A stretch of DNA of 64,000 nt from Gleimia sp. 6138-11-ORH1 (GTDB taxonomy: Bacteria; Actinomycetota; Actinomycetes; Actinomycetales; Actinomycetaceae): assembly GCF_024814355.1 (NCBI RefSeq), contig NZ_JANUXV010000001.1:1-64000 (forward strand). Direction: 5' to 3'. Of this stretch, positions 17,975 to 27,827 are shown piece by piece; position 1 is the first letter of the stretch; each line of letters starts with the position of its first letter. The notes under the pieces are model-generated. The model was not told the origin of the DNA. It saw nothing but the letters and a program-made list of their open reading frames with translations, and did not search any database. The translations under genes were made by a program, and so were the position numbers.

Positions 17975-19348
17975 TTACTTGGATTGCTGCTGCATATCCA
18001 AGTAACGAGTAGGTACAGCCGCATCTCCTTCAGAAAGACGCCACGCCTGATAAGGCAACTCATTACGCGCCTTCACATGGTGAGCAGCCGCAGTTTGCAC
18101 AATCTCAGCCCCCACAAACTTCGGATCAATCACCCCGTTAGAGACGTAAGAAATCTGGAGCGGACGCGCATTATGAGCCGCTAAGACTTCTTTAGCTTCC
18201 GCCGCAGAACAGTTCACAACCAGCAGTTCTTCCAGAGCATAACCAGACTCGCCTAAGACCCGTCCAGCATATTTTTCGCCCCCAACAGTGGACTTAGAAG
18301 CAGACTTTTTCGCAACGTCAATCCAATTGCCATTGGTATCTTCACGTTCGACCATCTTATACACTAAAGCCGCCGTAGGAACACCTGAACCAGTGACTAA
18401 ACGCGTCCCCACACCATAGGAATCTACCGGCGCCGCCCCCAAAGCAGCAATCGCGTATTCATCCAGATCAGACGTAACAGTGATCTTTGTGCCAGTTGCT
18501 CCCAATGCGTCTAACTGTCCGCGAACCTTGAAAGCCTGGGCAACTAAATCGCCAGAATCAAGGCGAACAGCGCCTAACTCACCACCGGCTTTACGAGCAA
18601 TCTGCACGGCTCGGGCAACGCCCTCGGAAATATCGTAAGTATCAACCAGCAAGGTAGTGGAAGTGCCTAAAGCATCAACCTGCACACGGAACGCATCTGC
18701 TTCACTGTCGTGAAGTAAAGTGAATGCGTGAGCGGAAGTCCCAATCGTAGGAATATCGTAACGAATCCCCGCTTCTAAATCAGAAGTCCCCACAAACCCG
18801 CCGATCACCGCAGAACGAGCCGCTGACACGGCAGCTCTTTCGTGAGTGCGGCGCGCTCCCATATCCAGGCAGGGGCGTCCGTGAGCTGCAATCGTCATTC
18901 GGGAAGCAGCAGAAGCTACCGCACAGTCATGATTAAGAATCGACAGAGCTAAAGTTTCAATTAAAACTGTTTCTGCGAAAGTTCCCTTAACCGTTAAAAT
19001 CGGAGAGCCTGCGAAGTAACATTCCCCCTCAGCGTAGCCAGAAATGTCACCCTTAAACTCAAAGTTTTCTAAATATTTGATAGTTGGCGCAGAAACAATT
19101 TTCTTATCACTTAACCAACGGAGCTGTTCGGAAGAAAAATGAAAACGCTGTAAGGCTTCTAAAAAACGGCCGGTGCCAGCAACTACCCCGAAACGGCGGG
19201 TCGCTGGTAAACGGCGTCCGAAAAGTTCAAAAACAGTTTTTCGGTGAGCAGTGCCCGCTTTTAAAGCGGCATCAACCATAGTCAGTTCATACATATCCGT
19301 CAGGAATGCGGTTGAATTTGAAGAAATCATAATATGAGGATACTTCAA
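17975..19348 (-). CDS. pncB: Nicotinate phosphoribosyltransferase
   Basis: A 457-residue NAD-salvage enzyme converting nicotinate and PRPP to nicotinate mononucleotide. The N-terminus TDMYELTMVDAALKAG, the central GTSAHAF and the LVDTYD segment are typical. The TTG at 19348 has GGAG at suitable spacing, while the ATG at 19330 has no clear binding site; either could be used. The true C-terminus is lysine/glutamine rich. It is divergent from clpS, as is common in actinobacteria. Confidence 0.93.
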   Translation of the reverse strand: MKYPHIMISSNSTAFLTDMYELTMVDAALKAGTAHRKTVFELFGRRLPATRRFGVVAGTGRFLEALQRFHFSSEQLRWLSDKKIVSAPTIKYLENFEFKGDISGYAEGECYFAGSPILTVKGTFAETVLIETLALSILNHDCAVASAASRMTIAAHGRPCLDMGARRTHERAAVSAARSAVIGGFVGTSDLEAGIRYDIPTIGTSAHAFTLLHDSEADAFRVQVDALGTSTTLLVDTYDISEGVARAVQIARKAGGELGAVRLDSGDLVAQAFKVRGQLDALGATGTKITVTSDLDEYAIAALGAAPVDSYGVGTRLVTGSGVPTAALVYKMVEREDTNGNWIDVAKKSASKSTVGGEKYAGRVLGESGYALEELLVVNCSAAEAKEVLAAHNARPLQISYVSNGVIDPKFVGAEIVQTAAAHHVKARNELPYQAWRLSEGDAAVPTRYLDMQQQSK

Positions 19349-19388
19349 AACACTCCATCCAACGAGATTTTCTCATAACCTTATAAGT

Positions 19389-19691
19389 ATGAAAGTTGCG
19401 ATGCAAGAAGCGCAGAAAGTTGAAAGCTCCTTAGAAACCAACCGGTTTTCCGCTCCGAACTGGGCAACAATTGTGTGGAACGACCCAATTAACACCATGC
19501 AATATGTAGAAACCGTGTTCATGCGTCACTTTGGGTATTCGCAGGCAAATGCGCACGCGCTGATGATGCGCGTACACGTAGAAGGAAGCGCTCAAGTTTC
19601 CCAAGGAGCTAAAGAAAGAATGGAAGCCGATGTGCTTGCCATGCACGGCTTCGGATTGCGAGCAACTATTGAACCAGTAGAAAACGCGTAG
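19389..19691 (+). CDS. clpS: ATP-dependent Clp protease adaptor ClpS
   Basis: A 100-residue adaptor that delivers N-end-rule substrates to ClpAP/ClpCP. It contains the binding-pocket segment VWNDPINTMQYV and the following HAxxLMxxVHxEG region (HALMMRVHVEG). No clear ribosome binding site is seen; a second ATG lies four codons in. It is followed by DUF2017, as in many actinobacteria. Confidence 0.93.
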   Translation: MKVAMQEAQKVESSLETNRFSAPNWATIVWNDPINTMQYVETVFMRHFGYSQANAHALMMRVHVEGSAQVSQGAKERMEADVLAMHGFGLRATIEPVENA

Positions 19692-19710
19692 CAGCCTAAG
19701 GAGGTGAAAA

Positions 19711-20340
19711 TTGCACTTTGAATTTGAAATAGACAGCACTTTGGAAACTCAAGAACCCTATCTGCTAACGGTGCGGCAAGATTTTTCTGAACTTATCATT
19801 CACTTCACTTCCTCTTTGATTCTTACCTTAGATCCTCCCGTCGGAGGAATGGATATTCTAGCTTCCCTCTGTAGTAATACTTTGATTGAACAGCCTCCCA
19901 CAGACCCGGTACTGCGTCACCTACTTCCCGATATGAGTATCGACCCGGATGAAGCTATTGAACTGCGGAGTTTAACCGAAGAAACTCTCCGCTATGAAAA
20001 AGCCCAGCGGCTAATGAAAGTTAGGCAAAAACTAGCTGAGACATTATCTCAAAACGATTTTGCGCCAGAAATAGAGATCCCCTACGGGCAGGTATGGGAA
20101 TGGTTAAGTGCCTTTAACGATCTGCGGTTATTCTTAGCAGTTCGTCTTTGCGAACTGGGAGGAAATCCTGAGCTGGTGGAATTAGATGAAGTATATTTAG
20201 TTGAACAAGCCAGTCTGATTATGGATGAAGACTCCACTTTAAATGCGGAAAATGCGTTGGAATCGGTACTGTCCTTAGCTTACCTGGTAGTGTCTTGGTG
20301 GCAAGATTCACTATTAGAGAAGGTTAATTCCACCCTCTAA
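19711..20340 (+). CDS. DUF2017 family protein
   Basis: A 209-residue acidic, mostly helical protein placed between clpS and murI, the usual location of the actinobacterial DUF2017 family. The TTG start at 19711 is supported by AAGGAGGTG 5-6 nt upstream. There is no signal peptide or membrane segment. Function is unknown; persistent linkage to clpS suggests a role in regulated proteolysis, which is inference. Confidence 0.8.
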   Translation: MHFEFEIDSTLETQEPYLLTVRQDFSELIIHFTSSLILTLDPPVGGMDILASLCSNTLIEQPPTDPVLRHLLPDMSIDPDEAIELRSLTEETLRYEKAQRLMKVRQKLAETLSQNDFAPEIEIPYGQVWEWLSAFNDLRLFLAVRLCELGGNPELVELDEVYLVEQASLIMDEDSTLNAENALESVLSLAYLVVSWWQDSLLEKVNSTL

Positions 20341-20358
20341 TGCGGTTAGGCTTGAAGT

Positions 20359-21177
20359 ATGTCAAACCAGCCAATTGGGATTTTCGATTCGGGCTTAGGC
20401 GGATTAACTGTAGCGCGCGCAATCATTGACAAACTCCCACAAGAAGAAATCCTTTACGTTGGGGATACCGCCAATACTCCCTACGGAAATAAACCTATCG
20501 CGACGGTGCGAGAAATGGTCCTCGGGGTGATGGATGAGCTGGCTTCGCGCGACGTGAAAATGCTGGTAATCGCCTGTAACACTGCTTCAGCTGCCGTCCT
20601 CAGAGACGCAAGAGAAAGATACGAAGTAGACGCGGGAATACCGGTTGTGGAAGTTATCCAACCAGCTTCTAAAGCTGCGGTAGTGGCAACTCGAAACCGG
20701 CGGATCGGCGTGATCGCCACCCAGGCAACAGTTACTTCCGGAGCCTATAAAGACGCTTTCGCAGTAGTTCCTGACCTGACCGTGGTACAGCAAGCATGCC
20801 CCAGATTCGTTGAATTCGTAGAAAAAGGGATTACTACCGGAGATGAGCTAAATGAAGTAGCCGAAGAATATTTAGCGCCAATTAAAGCAGCTCAAGTAGA
20901 TACCCTGGTACTTGGTTGCACCCACTATCCGCTACTGACCGGCCTCATTTCGCAGCATATGGGAGATGAAGTAACTTTGATTTCTTCTTCTGAGTCCGCA
21001 GCAAATGAAGTTTATCAGCGTCTAGTGAGAGAAAATATCGCTGCTTCCGGAGTGGATTTAGGGAACGTACAACACAGGTTCTATGGAACTGGCACTTTGG
21101 ATGCTTTTGCTCCGTTGGCACGGCGTTTTCTGGGGCCAATAGTTGGAGACGTGCACCAGATGGAGATTTCAAGATGA
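20359..21177 (+). CDS. murI: Glutamate racemase
   Basis: A 272-residue enzyme supplying D-glutamate for peptidoglycan. The two catalytic cysteines are Cys73 (ACNTAS) and Cys187 (LGCTHYPLL), and the N-terminal IGIFDSGLGGLTV is diagnostic. Its stop overlaps the start of the metallo-beta-lactamase gene by 4 bp (ATGA), so the two are coupled. Confidence 0.95.
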   Translation: MSNQPIGIFDSGLGGLTVARAIIDKLPQEEILYVGDTANTPYGNKPIATVREMVLGVMDELASRDVKMLVIACNTASAAVLRDARERYEVDAGIPVVEVIQPASKAAVVATRNRRIGVIATQATVTSGAYKDAFAVVPDLTVVQQACPRFVEFVEKGITTGDELNEVAEEYLAPIKAAQVDTLVLGCTHYPLLTGLISQHMGDEVTLISSSESAANEVYQRLVRENIAASGVDLGNVQHRFYGTGTLDAFAPLARRFLGPIVGDVHQMEISR

Positions 21178-21971
21178 AACTTACCGTAGTTGGTTGCACC
21201 GGCTCAATGTCCGGCCCCTATTCAGCAGCTTCTTGCTACCTGGTGCAAGGACGCGGAATCTGCCCAGAAACTGGTGAAGACCGAGAATTTAACGTTGTTT
21301 TCGATTTAGGCCCCGGCTCTTTTGGACAGTTGTGGCGTTACGTTGATCCGCGGAAAATAGATGCCGTGGTATTTTCTCACCTGCACGCCGACCATATGGC
21401 TGACGTGATTTCCCTACACGTTTACCGGCGGTGGCATCCTGAAGGTGGCCTGGGGCCAGTTCTATTGGGCGGCCCATCTAACCTAATGGAAAGAGTCCGC
21501 GGGATAGACGGCGCAGACGAAACAGAAAACTATGAGACAGAGTTTAAACCCCTGATTTTGCAGGCGGGAGAAACCTTTGAAATCGGGCCGCTGCGGATCA
21601 CTCCATACGAGGGGTGGCATACCGTGGAATCTTTCGGTTTCAGAGTAGAAGGCCCCTCTGAAGGAGACGCTTCCCATCGAGTGACTTTAGCGTACACCGG
21701 GGACACAGACTACTGTGAGAGCATGGAACAAATGGCTACGGGGGTAGAGCTGCTCCTTAGCGAAGCGGGGTTCACGAAAACTGATAAAGTCCGCGGAGTT
21801 CATTTAACGGGGGCGCGCGCCGCTGAGCTGGCTAAAAATGCGGGAGCACAGGCGATGGTGCTTACCCATATTCAACCGTGGACAGATACGGAAGTTGTCC
21901 TCAGAGAAGCTCGGCAGGTGTGGGCGGGTGCAATTTCAGTTGCCTACGCGGGCGCTACCTACACAATTTAA
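21174..21971 (+). CDS. MBL-fold hydrolase, likely cyclic-nucleotide phosphodiesterase type
   Basis: A 265-residue metallo-beta-lactamase-fold hydrolase with the metal motif HLHADH, a later GDTDYCE and the final His in LTHIQPW. The position directly after murI matches mycobacterial Rv1339, reported as an atypical cAMP phosphodiesterase; rph and rdgB, its next neighbours there, lie 2 kb away here. The substrate assignment rests on synteny. The last codons and stop codon are part of a 28-bp tandem repeat that continues beyond the gene. Confidence 0.85.
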   Translation: MKLTVVGCTGSMSGPYSAASCYLVQGRGICPETGEDREFNVVFDLGPGSFGQLWRYVDPRKIDAVVFSHLHADHMADVISLHVYRRWHPEGGLGPVLLGGPSNLMERVRGIDGADETENYETEFKPLILQAGETFEIGPLRITPYEGWHTVESFGFRVEGPSEGDASHRVTLAYTGDTDYCESMEQMATGVELLLSEAGFTKTDKVRGVHLTGARAAELAKNAGAQAMVLTHIQPWTDTEVVLREARQVWAGAISVAYAGATYTI

Positions 21972-22046
21972 TTCCGCGGGCGCTACCTACACGATTTAAT
22001 TCCGAGGGCGCTACCTACGCAATTTAATTCCGAGGGCGCTGCCTAC
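21947..22046 (+). repeat. 28-bp tandem repeat spanning the MBL gene stop
   Basis: Units begin at 21947, 21975, 22003 and 22031 (the last partial). Unit 1 encodes the final residues AGATYTI and the stop; later units repeat the same sequence with small changes. Units 3 and 4 carry CCGAGGGCG. Confidence 0.85.
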
Positions 22047-22105
22047 CCCGATGAGATGGGCATTCGCCAAAACTACGTTTACCAAACGCCCTCGGGAAGC
22101 TAATT

Positions 22106-23272
22106 TCAGTCACCCAGATGCCGGACGGTAGTTGCCCACGCATACTGTGGGCGCAAAAATGGGGCAAGCCCTAACTTCACAAAAGCACGATTTGGCCAAG
22201 TCGGGTCAGCCAGGAGTTGCCGACCCACTAAAACAGCATCCAACTGCTGGGCAGAAACCAAAGAACCAGCCCAAAGCGGATCAGTTATCCTACCAACACC
22301 AGCTACACAAGCGCCGGTAGCTTCTTTAATGCGGATCGCTTTTTCAATCTGATAGCTGCGGCTATTATCCATCGTAATCGGAATCAACCCGCCGGTGGAA
22401 CAGTCAATCAAATCCACTCCCAGGGAAGTTACCACCCGCACTAAATCAATAGTTTGCGAAACAGTCCAAGACTCAGCTGCTTCAAGCTCGGCAGGCAGCT
22501 GCGCCCCGGCAAATTCATTTCTTTGATTTTCTTCCACCCAGTCAGTGGCAGAAAGACGCAAAAATAGGGGAATATCTTTACCAATCGCCTGCCGAATAGA
22601 GGTAACTACCTCAGTGAGTAACCGGATCCGGTTTTCAAAACAACCCCCGTATTCATCAGTACGCTGATTAGTAAGCGGAGAGAGGAACTCGTGGAGCAAA
22701 TAGCCGTGCGCCGCATGGATTTCAATCACTTCAAAACCGGCTTGGACGGCGCGCACTGCCGCGGAAGTAAAATCGGCAACTATGCTACCAATCCCAGCTT
22801 TATCTAACTCTTGCGGGGTTACTAACCCGGGAAAAGCAATCGGCGAGGGCGCCACCGGCACCCACTTTAGAGAAGCAAGTTCTGCCGCCCGGCTTTCTTC
22901 GGTTTCTTCCGAGTGTTTCCAAGGGCGGTTAGTTCCCGCTTTTCGTCCAGCGTGGGCTAACTGGATTGCCGGAACTGCGCCGTGAGCTTTAATCGCGGTA
23001 GTAAGGCGACTAAACGCAGGGATTTGCTGGTCATCCCAAAGACCTAAATCCCAAGGGGTAATCCGCCCGTCAGGGCAAACACCGGTAGCTTCAACAATTA
23101 GCAGTCCCGCCCCACCGGCTGCGCGCGCACTGTAATGGGCAAGATGAAAATCATTCGGTTTACCCCGGTCACTACCGGTTGCTACCGCCGAATACATACA
23201 CATAGGAGGCATCCAAATGCGGTTGGGGATAACCAGGTTACGAAGTTTAAGAGAATCATTTAAAGCTGGCAT
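22106..23272 (-). CDS. NADH:flavin oxidoreductase, old yellow enzyme family (YqjM-like)
   Basis: A 388-residue FMN barrel enzyme that reduces activated alkenes with NAD(P)H. It has PPMCMYSA near the N-terminus, with the YqjM-type redox-tuning Cys at residue 25, then QLAHAGRKA, the catalytic HAAHGYLLHEFLSPLTN block and GVGRITDP. Length is slightly above the classic YqjM size. A CCGAGGGCG inverted pair lies in the gap to the convergent MBL gene. The physiological substrate is unknown. Confidence 0.9.
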   Translation of the reverse strand: MPALNDSLKLRNLVIPNRIWMPPMCMYSAVATGSDRGKPNDFHLAHYSARAAGGAGLLIVEATGVCPDGRITPWDLGLWDDQQIPAFSRLTTAIKAHGAVPAIQLAHAGRKAGTNRPWKHSEETEESRAAELASLKWVPVAPSPIAFPGLVTPQELDKAGIGSIVADFTSAAVRAVQAGFEVIEIHAAHGYLLHEFLSPLTNQRTDEYGGCFENRIRLLTEVVTSIRQAIGKDIPLFLRLSATDWVEENQRNEFAGAQLPAELEAAESWTVSQTIDLVRVVTSLGVDLIDCSTGGLIPITMDNSRSYQIEKAIRIKEATGACVAGVGRITDPLWAGSLVSAQQLDAVLVGRQLLADPTWPNRAFVKLGLAPFLRPQYAWATTVRHLGD

Positions 23273-23331
23273 TTTTACCCTCTAATCGGTACGAAACAAA
23301 TGTTTAGGTAATGAAGTTTAGGGGGCTGACT

Positions 23332-23949
23332 TTAAGCTAACACTTTAAGCAGCTGGGGAGCTAACGCAGTGAAAGCTACCGCCCGATGGGAAATAGAGTT
23401 CTTCACCTGCGGATCCAACTCTGCGGTAGTTTGTGAAAAACCGTGCGGAACAAAAATTGGATCGTAGCCGAACCCATTTTCTCCCCGCGGCTTATCCGTT
23501 AAAACCCCATTTAGTTTGCCAACCTCAACGGCTTCCAAACCACTTACCGGATCAACTAAAGCCGCTGCACACACGAAAGCTGCCTGCCGGTGAGCGGGTT
23601 TCACGTCAGCTAACTGGGCTAAAAGCAAATCCAAATTTGCCTGGTCATCCCCATGCTTACCCGCCCAACGGGCAGAGAAAATTCCCGGTGCCCCACCTAA
23701 AACCTCAACTGCAAGCCCCGAATCGTCAGCCACACAAGGAAGCCCCGTTTGCGCAGCCAAAGCCCGGGCTTTCAATAACGCGTTTCCAGCGAAAGTTACT
23801 TCATCTTCCACCGGAGGAGTCACCCTAAAATCACTTAAAGTAGCAATCTCCTCACGCGCTAACTGCGGAAGTAACGGGCTTAAAATTGCGAATAACTCAT
23901 CTACCTTATGCGCGTTACCGGTCGCCAGAATCAAACGAAAATCAGTCAT
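23332..23949 (-). CDS. rdgB: XTP/dITP diphosphatase
   Basis: A 205-residue house-cleaning nucleotide pyrophosphatase of the HAM1/RdgB family. Motifs seen: ATGNAHK, ADDSGLAV, GGAPGIFSARWAG, and GENGFGYDPIF with the late ISHRAVA. It starts 6 bp after the rph stop, so rph-rdgB is an operon, the usual actinobacterial pairing. Confidence 0.95.
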   Translation of the reverse strand: MTDFRLILATGNAHKVDELFAILSPLLPQLAREEIATLSDFRVTPPVEDEVTFAGNALLKARALAAQTGLPCVADDSGLAVEVLGGAPGIFSARWAGKHGDDQANLDLLLAQLADVKPAHRQAAFVCAAALVDPVSGLEAVEVGKLNGVLTDKPRGENGFGYDPIFVPHGFSQTTAELDPQVKNSISHRAVAFTALAPQLLKVLA

Positions 23950-23955
23950 CCGAAG

Positions 23956-24696
23956 TCACTCACTTAAAGCAGCCTGCTGTAAGACAGCAAGTTCTTGGCA
24001 ACCGCCCTCGGCTAATTCTAAAAGGGAAAGCAACTCTGCCCGCGAAAAAGGAGCGTGCTCAGCAGTGCCTTGAATTTCAATGAACTCGCCCGAGCCGGTA
24101 ACAACCACATTCATGTCAGTTTCTGCTCGCACATCTTCTTCATAGGGTAAATCTAAACGCGGCTGCCCATCGATAATCCCCACAGAAATGGCCGCAACCG
24201 TATCTTGGAGCACCTTCTGGTTCGCCTTATCAGGAGCAATCCACCCCTGTTTTTGTCCCCACGCAATCGCGTCAGCTAACGCCACAAAAGCCCCGGTAAT
24301 TGCCGCGGTGCGAGTCCCCCCATCAGCTTGCAACACGTCGCAGTCTAAAACGATAGTGTTTTCACCCAGGGCTTTAGTATCCACCACGGCTCGCAGTGAA
24401 CGGCCAATCAGACGGGAAATCTCATGGGTGCGCCCACCAATCTTGCCTTTAACTGACTCACGTTGGGATCGTTGCGCCGTGGCACGCGGAAGCATAGAGT
24501 ATTCTGCGGTCACCCAGCCTTCCCCAGAGCCGGCACGCCACCGAGGCACGCCCTCAGTTAAAGAAGCGACACAAAGAACGCGGGTTCCTCCAAATTCGAT
24601 GAGGCAAGAGCCTTCGGCGTTGCTGATCCAGTTACGGGTGATTTTTACGGGGCGCAGCTGGTTATTAGCCCGCCCATCTGCTCGATTACTTGTCAT
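23956..24696 (-). CDS. rph: Ribonuclease PH
   Basis: A 246-residue phosphorolytic 3'-5' exoribonuclease that trims tRNA precursors. It begins with [14 protein letters not shown], contains [18 protein letters not shown] and [17 protein letters not shown], and ends in the normal place. It is the first gene of the rph-rdgB operon and divergent from nudC. Confidence 0.95.
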   Translation of the reverse strand: MTSNRADGRANNQLRPVKITRNWISNAEGSCLIEFGGTRVLCVASLTEGVPRWRAGSGEGWVTAEYSMLPRATAQRSQRESVKGKIGGRTHEISRLIGRSLRAVVDTKALGENTIVLDCDVLQADGGTRTAAITGAFVALADAIAWGQKQGWIAPDKANQKVLQDTVAAISVGIIDGQPRLDLPYEEDVRAETDMNVVVTGSGEFIEIQGTAEHAPFSRAELLSLLELAEGGCQELAVLQQAALSE

Positions 24697-24742
24697 ATTT
24701 CAACACTACCTTGTTATGGGGCTAATAGCGTAGTTTATAAGT

Positions 24743-25654
24743 ATGCAGATTATTCCTCCGCTTGGGGCAGGGCACTGGGAACAAAACCTGAGCCACGCAA
24801 CTATCGACTGGCAACAGCTTTTTTCACAACCAAATCAGTGGCAGGCTGAACATTACGCCAGTTTTTTCGTGGTGGACGGGCGCGGAAACTACTGGCTTCC
24901 CTCTGCATCTGAGGTCACGCCCAGGTTCGCGGCGGGAGAGTACCGCGCAGTTTATTTAGGGTCGGTAGAAACCACTGTTTCACAAGCAACTAGAATGCTT
25001 CCGCAAGTAGTGGTCTTTGGGAGGCAAATCGCACAGATTAAACTCCCGTGGACACCGATTCGCGACGGAAAACAACTCACCCCCACCCAGGCGCAGCTTT
25101 ACTCAGCTGGCAATGGGCTGGCAGCTTTTCACCTGGAGTACCGCTTCTGTCATCTTTGCGGTGGGAAGTTAGCTATTTCCGAGGGCGGTTGGTCACGGAC
25201 TTGCCAGCAGTGTCACCTAACTGTTTACCCACGCCAAGACCCAGCGGTTATCACCGCAATTTTAGATGACACAGGCCGGATGCTACTGGCCCATAATGTG
25301 GCTTGGCCAGCGGGCAGAGTCTCTCTAATCGCCGGGTACGTGAATATGGGAGAAGCCGCTGAACAGACGGTAGCTAGAGAAATCTATGAAGAAGTTGGGC
25401 TAATTGTTAAACCCACTGAAATAAGCTACTTAACCACTCAGACATGGCCTTTCCCCCGTTCTTTAATGCTTGCTTATAAAGTAGTTTTAACTAACCCACC
25501 CGACCCGCAGGCGGATGGGTTAGAGATCAGCTGGGCACGCTGGTATTCACCAGAAGAATATATTGAGGCGATTACCACTAAAGAAATCAGCGGGCCAGTG
25601 AACCGCTCAGTAGCTGCCGCGCTTGTAAAAGCCTGGTTAGAAGGTAGTTTGTAA
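24743..25654 (+). CDS. nudC: NADH pyrophosphatase NudC
   Basis: A 303-residue Nudix hydrolase that cleaves NADH and may remove NAD caps from RNA. The zinc ribbon has CHLCGG and CQQCHL, and the Nudix box is GYVNMGEAAEQTVAREIYEEVG-like, followed by SQPWPFPRS-type TQTWPFPRSLM characteristic of NudC. The gene precedes uvrD2, the same neighbour as in mycobacteria. Confidence 0.93.
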   Translation: MQIIPPLGAGHWEQNLSHATIDWQQLFSQPNQWQAEHYASFFVVDGRGNYWLPSASEVTPRFAAGEYRAVYLGSVETTVSQATRMLPQVVVFGRQIAQIKLPWTPIRDGKQLTPTQAQLYSAGNGLAAFHLEYRFCHLCGGKLAISEGGWSRTCQQCHLTVYPRQDPAVITAILDDTGRMLLAHNVAWPAGRVSLIAGYVNMGEAAEQTVAREIYEEVGLIVKPTEISYLTTQTWPFPRSLMLAYKVVLTNPPDPQADGLEISWARWYSPEEYIEAITTKEISGPVNRSVAAALVKAWLEGSL

Positions 25655-25756
25655 GACGCTTAACAGTGGATAAACTATCGTGACGCGATTATGTCAGGGG
25701 AAGTCGTTAAACTTTATTTGAGACTTACGACTTTTAAAACCGGGGGGAGAGAATAA

Positions 25757-27820
25757 ATGCCCAGTGGAGCGCACTTACTAGAGGCGTTAGATCCCGAACA
25801 GCGTGCGGTAGCTACCCAAGTTACCGGGCCGCTCGCGGTTTTAGCTGGGGCGGGTACGGGGAAAACTCGGGCGATTACCTACCGGTTAGCCTATGGGATT
25901 GCGCAGGGGGCGTTTTCGCAGAACTCAGTTTTGGCAGTGACTTTTACTGCGCGGGCTGCGGGGGAGATGCGTCATCGGTTAAGAGCCTTGGGGGTGCCCG
26001 CCATTCAGGCACGCACTTTTCACGCGGCAGCTTTGCGGCAACTTGGTTATTTTTGGCCCCAAGCCATTGGCGGAGATGTCCCGCAAATTGTGAAGCATAA
26101 AGCCAGTCTCTTAACCGCAGCCTGTGCGCATTTAGGTTTAGGAGTTGATAAGCAGCTCATTAGAGACTTGGCTGCGGAAGTAGAGTGGGCAAAAGTATCT
26201 ATGCTTGACTCGGCTGATTACCTGCGGGTAGTTGGTGAACAAAATCGGCTTATTCCCGGGGATTTAGATGCCAGTACTGTGGCTGATTTACTGCGCGTAT
26301 ATGAGTCTTTAAAAACTGAAGCTGGCAAGATAGATTTCGAGGACGTGCTGCTTTTAATGGTTGGGATTATGCAGGAAAATGAGCCAATTGCTCGGCAGAT
26401 CCGCAGTCAGTACCGGCACTTTGTTGTGGACGAATTTCAAGACGTTTCCCCCTTGCAGTATGAACTGTTAAATCAATGGTTGGGGGGAAGACACGATATT
26501 TGTGTAGTTGGCGACGTGGCACAAACTATCTACTCGTTTACTGGGGCTAGCCATAAGTATTTAGTTAATTTTGAAAAAGACCATCCGGGGGCAAGGCGGA
26601 TTGAGCTTAACCGCAACTACCGTTCCACACCGCAGATTGTTTCTTTTGCTAACCAGGTGTTAGCTACCAGCGCTAACGGCAGGCTCGGAACTGAAATGCC
26701 TGTGGGGTCAGTGAAATTAGTTTCCCAAAAAGAAACGGGCCCGGCGGTAGCTTTTAATGTTTTTGAACACGATGAGGCTGAAGCTACCGCAGTTGCTTCG
26801 ATTGTTAAAAATTTGCAAACGCAGGGAACTAAGTTAGAGGACGTGGCGGTATTATTCCGCACTAACGCGCAGTCAGAAGCCTTTGAAAATGCTTTCGCTG
26901 CCGCGGGAATTCCTTTTTTGGTGCGCGGCGGAGAAAGATTCTTTGCCCGCCCAGAAATTAAACAAGCGCTGTTAGAAATTCGCCGTGCAGCTGCCGTAGC
27001 TTCTCGAATAGAAGCTGGGGAAACTGGGGAACTGGTGGAAACTGTACAGAACTTAGTCACGCCTTTAGGGTGGTCAAAAGACATGCCAAAAACTGGGGGA
27101 GCGGTACGTGAACGCTGGGAAGGGTTAGATGCTTTAGTTAATCTGGCGTACCAAAAGCAGCAGCTTTCCCTTATTGAGTTTAACTCTGAACTCATGGAAA
27201 GAGTTGAAGCTCAGTTAGCCCCCGAAATAGCGGGAGTTACTTTATCTAGCCTCCACGCAGCTAAAGGTTTGGAATGGGAAAACGTTATTTTAGCCGGTGC
27301 CAGTGAAGGATTACTGCCAATTTCTTTAGCGGAAACACCAGCGGAGATTGAAGAAGAAAAACGGTTACTCTACGTGGGAGTCACCCGAGCGAAACAGCGT
27401 CTTTTCATCACCTACGCGAAAGCTCGGGGCGAAGGACGCGCCCAGAAACGTCGAGTATCCAGATTCCTCAGCGCAACTTGGCCGCGTGAAGACTTAACAG
27501 TTAGTGGCGTTGGAAAACCAAAAACTGGGGCAATCAGTCAGCGAGCTAAAAAGCAAGCGCTTTTAGATGAACTAAACCCGTTAGAAACAGAATTATTTAA
27601 TGCGTTAAAAACGTGGCGCAAAAATGAAGCTGAAGAACGCTCAGTCCCTCCCTTCGTGATTTTTGGAGACGCTACCTTAGTTGAAATCGCAAAATCGCAA
27701 CCGCGTAACCTCACGCATTTAAGAATCGTTAGAGGGGTAGGGGCAGTGAAATTAGAAGAGTTTGGTACGGCAGTTCTGCGGATTGTGAAAAAAACTGTAG
27801 CTGACGCCCAGAACCTTTAG
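25757..27820 (+). CDS. uvrD2: UvrD2-type ATP-dependent DNA helicase
   Basis: A 687-residue superfamily 1A helicase. Walker A is GAGTGKT at about residues 32-38, DEFQDVSPLQ is motif II, and VTRAKQRLF is motif VI. The C-terminus (about residues 610-687) is an HRDC-like domain, the hallmark that separates actinobacterial UvrD2 from UvrD1/PcrA. The start has GGGGGGAGAG upstream. It acts in DNA unwinding, repair or replication; neighbour nudC agrees with mycobacterial order. Confidence 0.92.
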   Translation: MPSGAHLLEALDPEQRAVATQVTGPLAVLAGAGTGKTRAITYRLAYGIAQGAFSQNSVLAVTFTARAAGEMRHRLRALGVPAIQARTFHAAALRQLGYFWPQAIGGDVPQIVKHKASLLTAACAHLGLGVDKQLIRDLAAEVEWAKVSMLDSADYLRVVGEQNRLIPGDLDASTVADLLRVYESLKTEAGKIDFEDVLLLMVGIMQENEPIARQIRSQYRHFVVDEFQDVSPLQYELLNQWLGGRHDICVVGDVAQTIYSFTGASHKYLVNFEKDHPGARRIELNRNYRSTPQIVSFANQVLATSANGRLGTEMPVGSVKLVSQKETGPAVAFNVFEHDEAEATAVASIVKNLQTQGTKLEDVAVLFRTNAQSEAFENAFAAAGIPFLVRGGERFFARPEIKQALLEIRRAAAVASRIEAGETGELVETVQNLVTPLGWSKDMPKTGGAVRERWEGLDALVNLAYQKQQLSLIEFNSELMERVEAQLAPEIAGVTLSSLHAAKGLEWENVILAGASEGLLPISLAETPAEIEEEKRLLYVGVTRAKQRLFITYAKARGEGRAQKRRVSRFLSATWPREDLTVSGVGKPKTGAISQRAKKQALLDELNPLETELFNALKTWRKNEAEERSVPPFVIFGDATLVEIAKSQPRNLTHLRIVRGVGAVKLEEFGTAVLRIVKKTVADAQNL

Positions 27821-27827
27821 GTAGTTT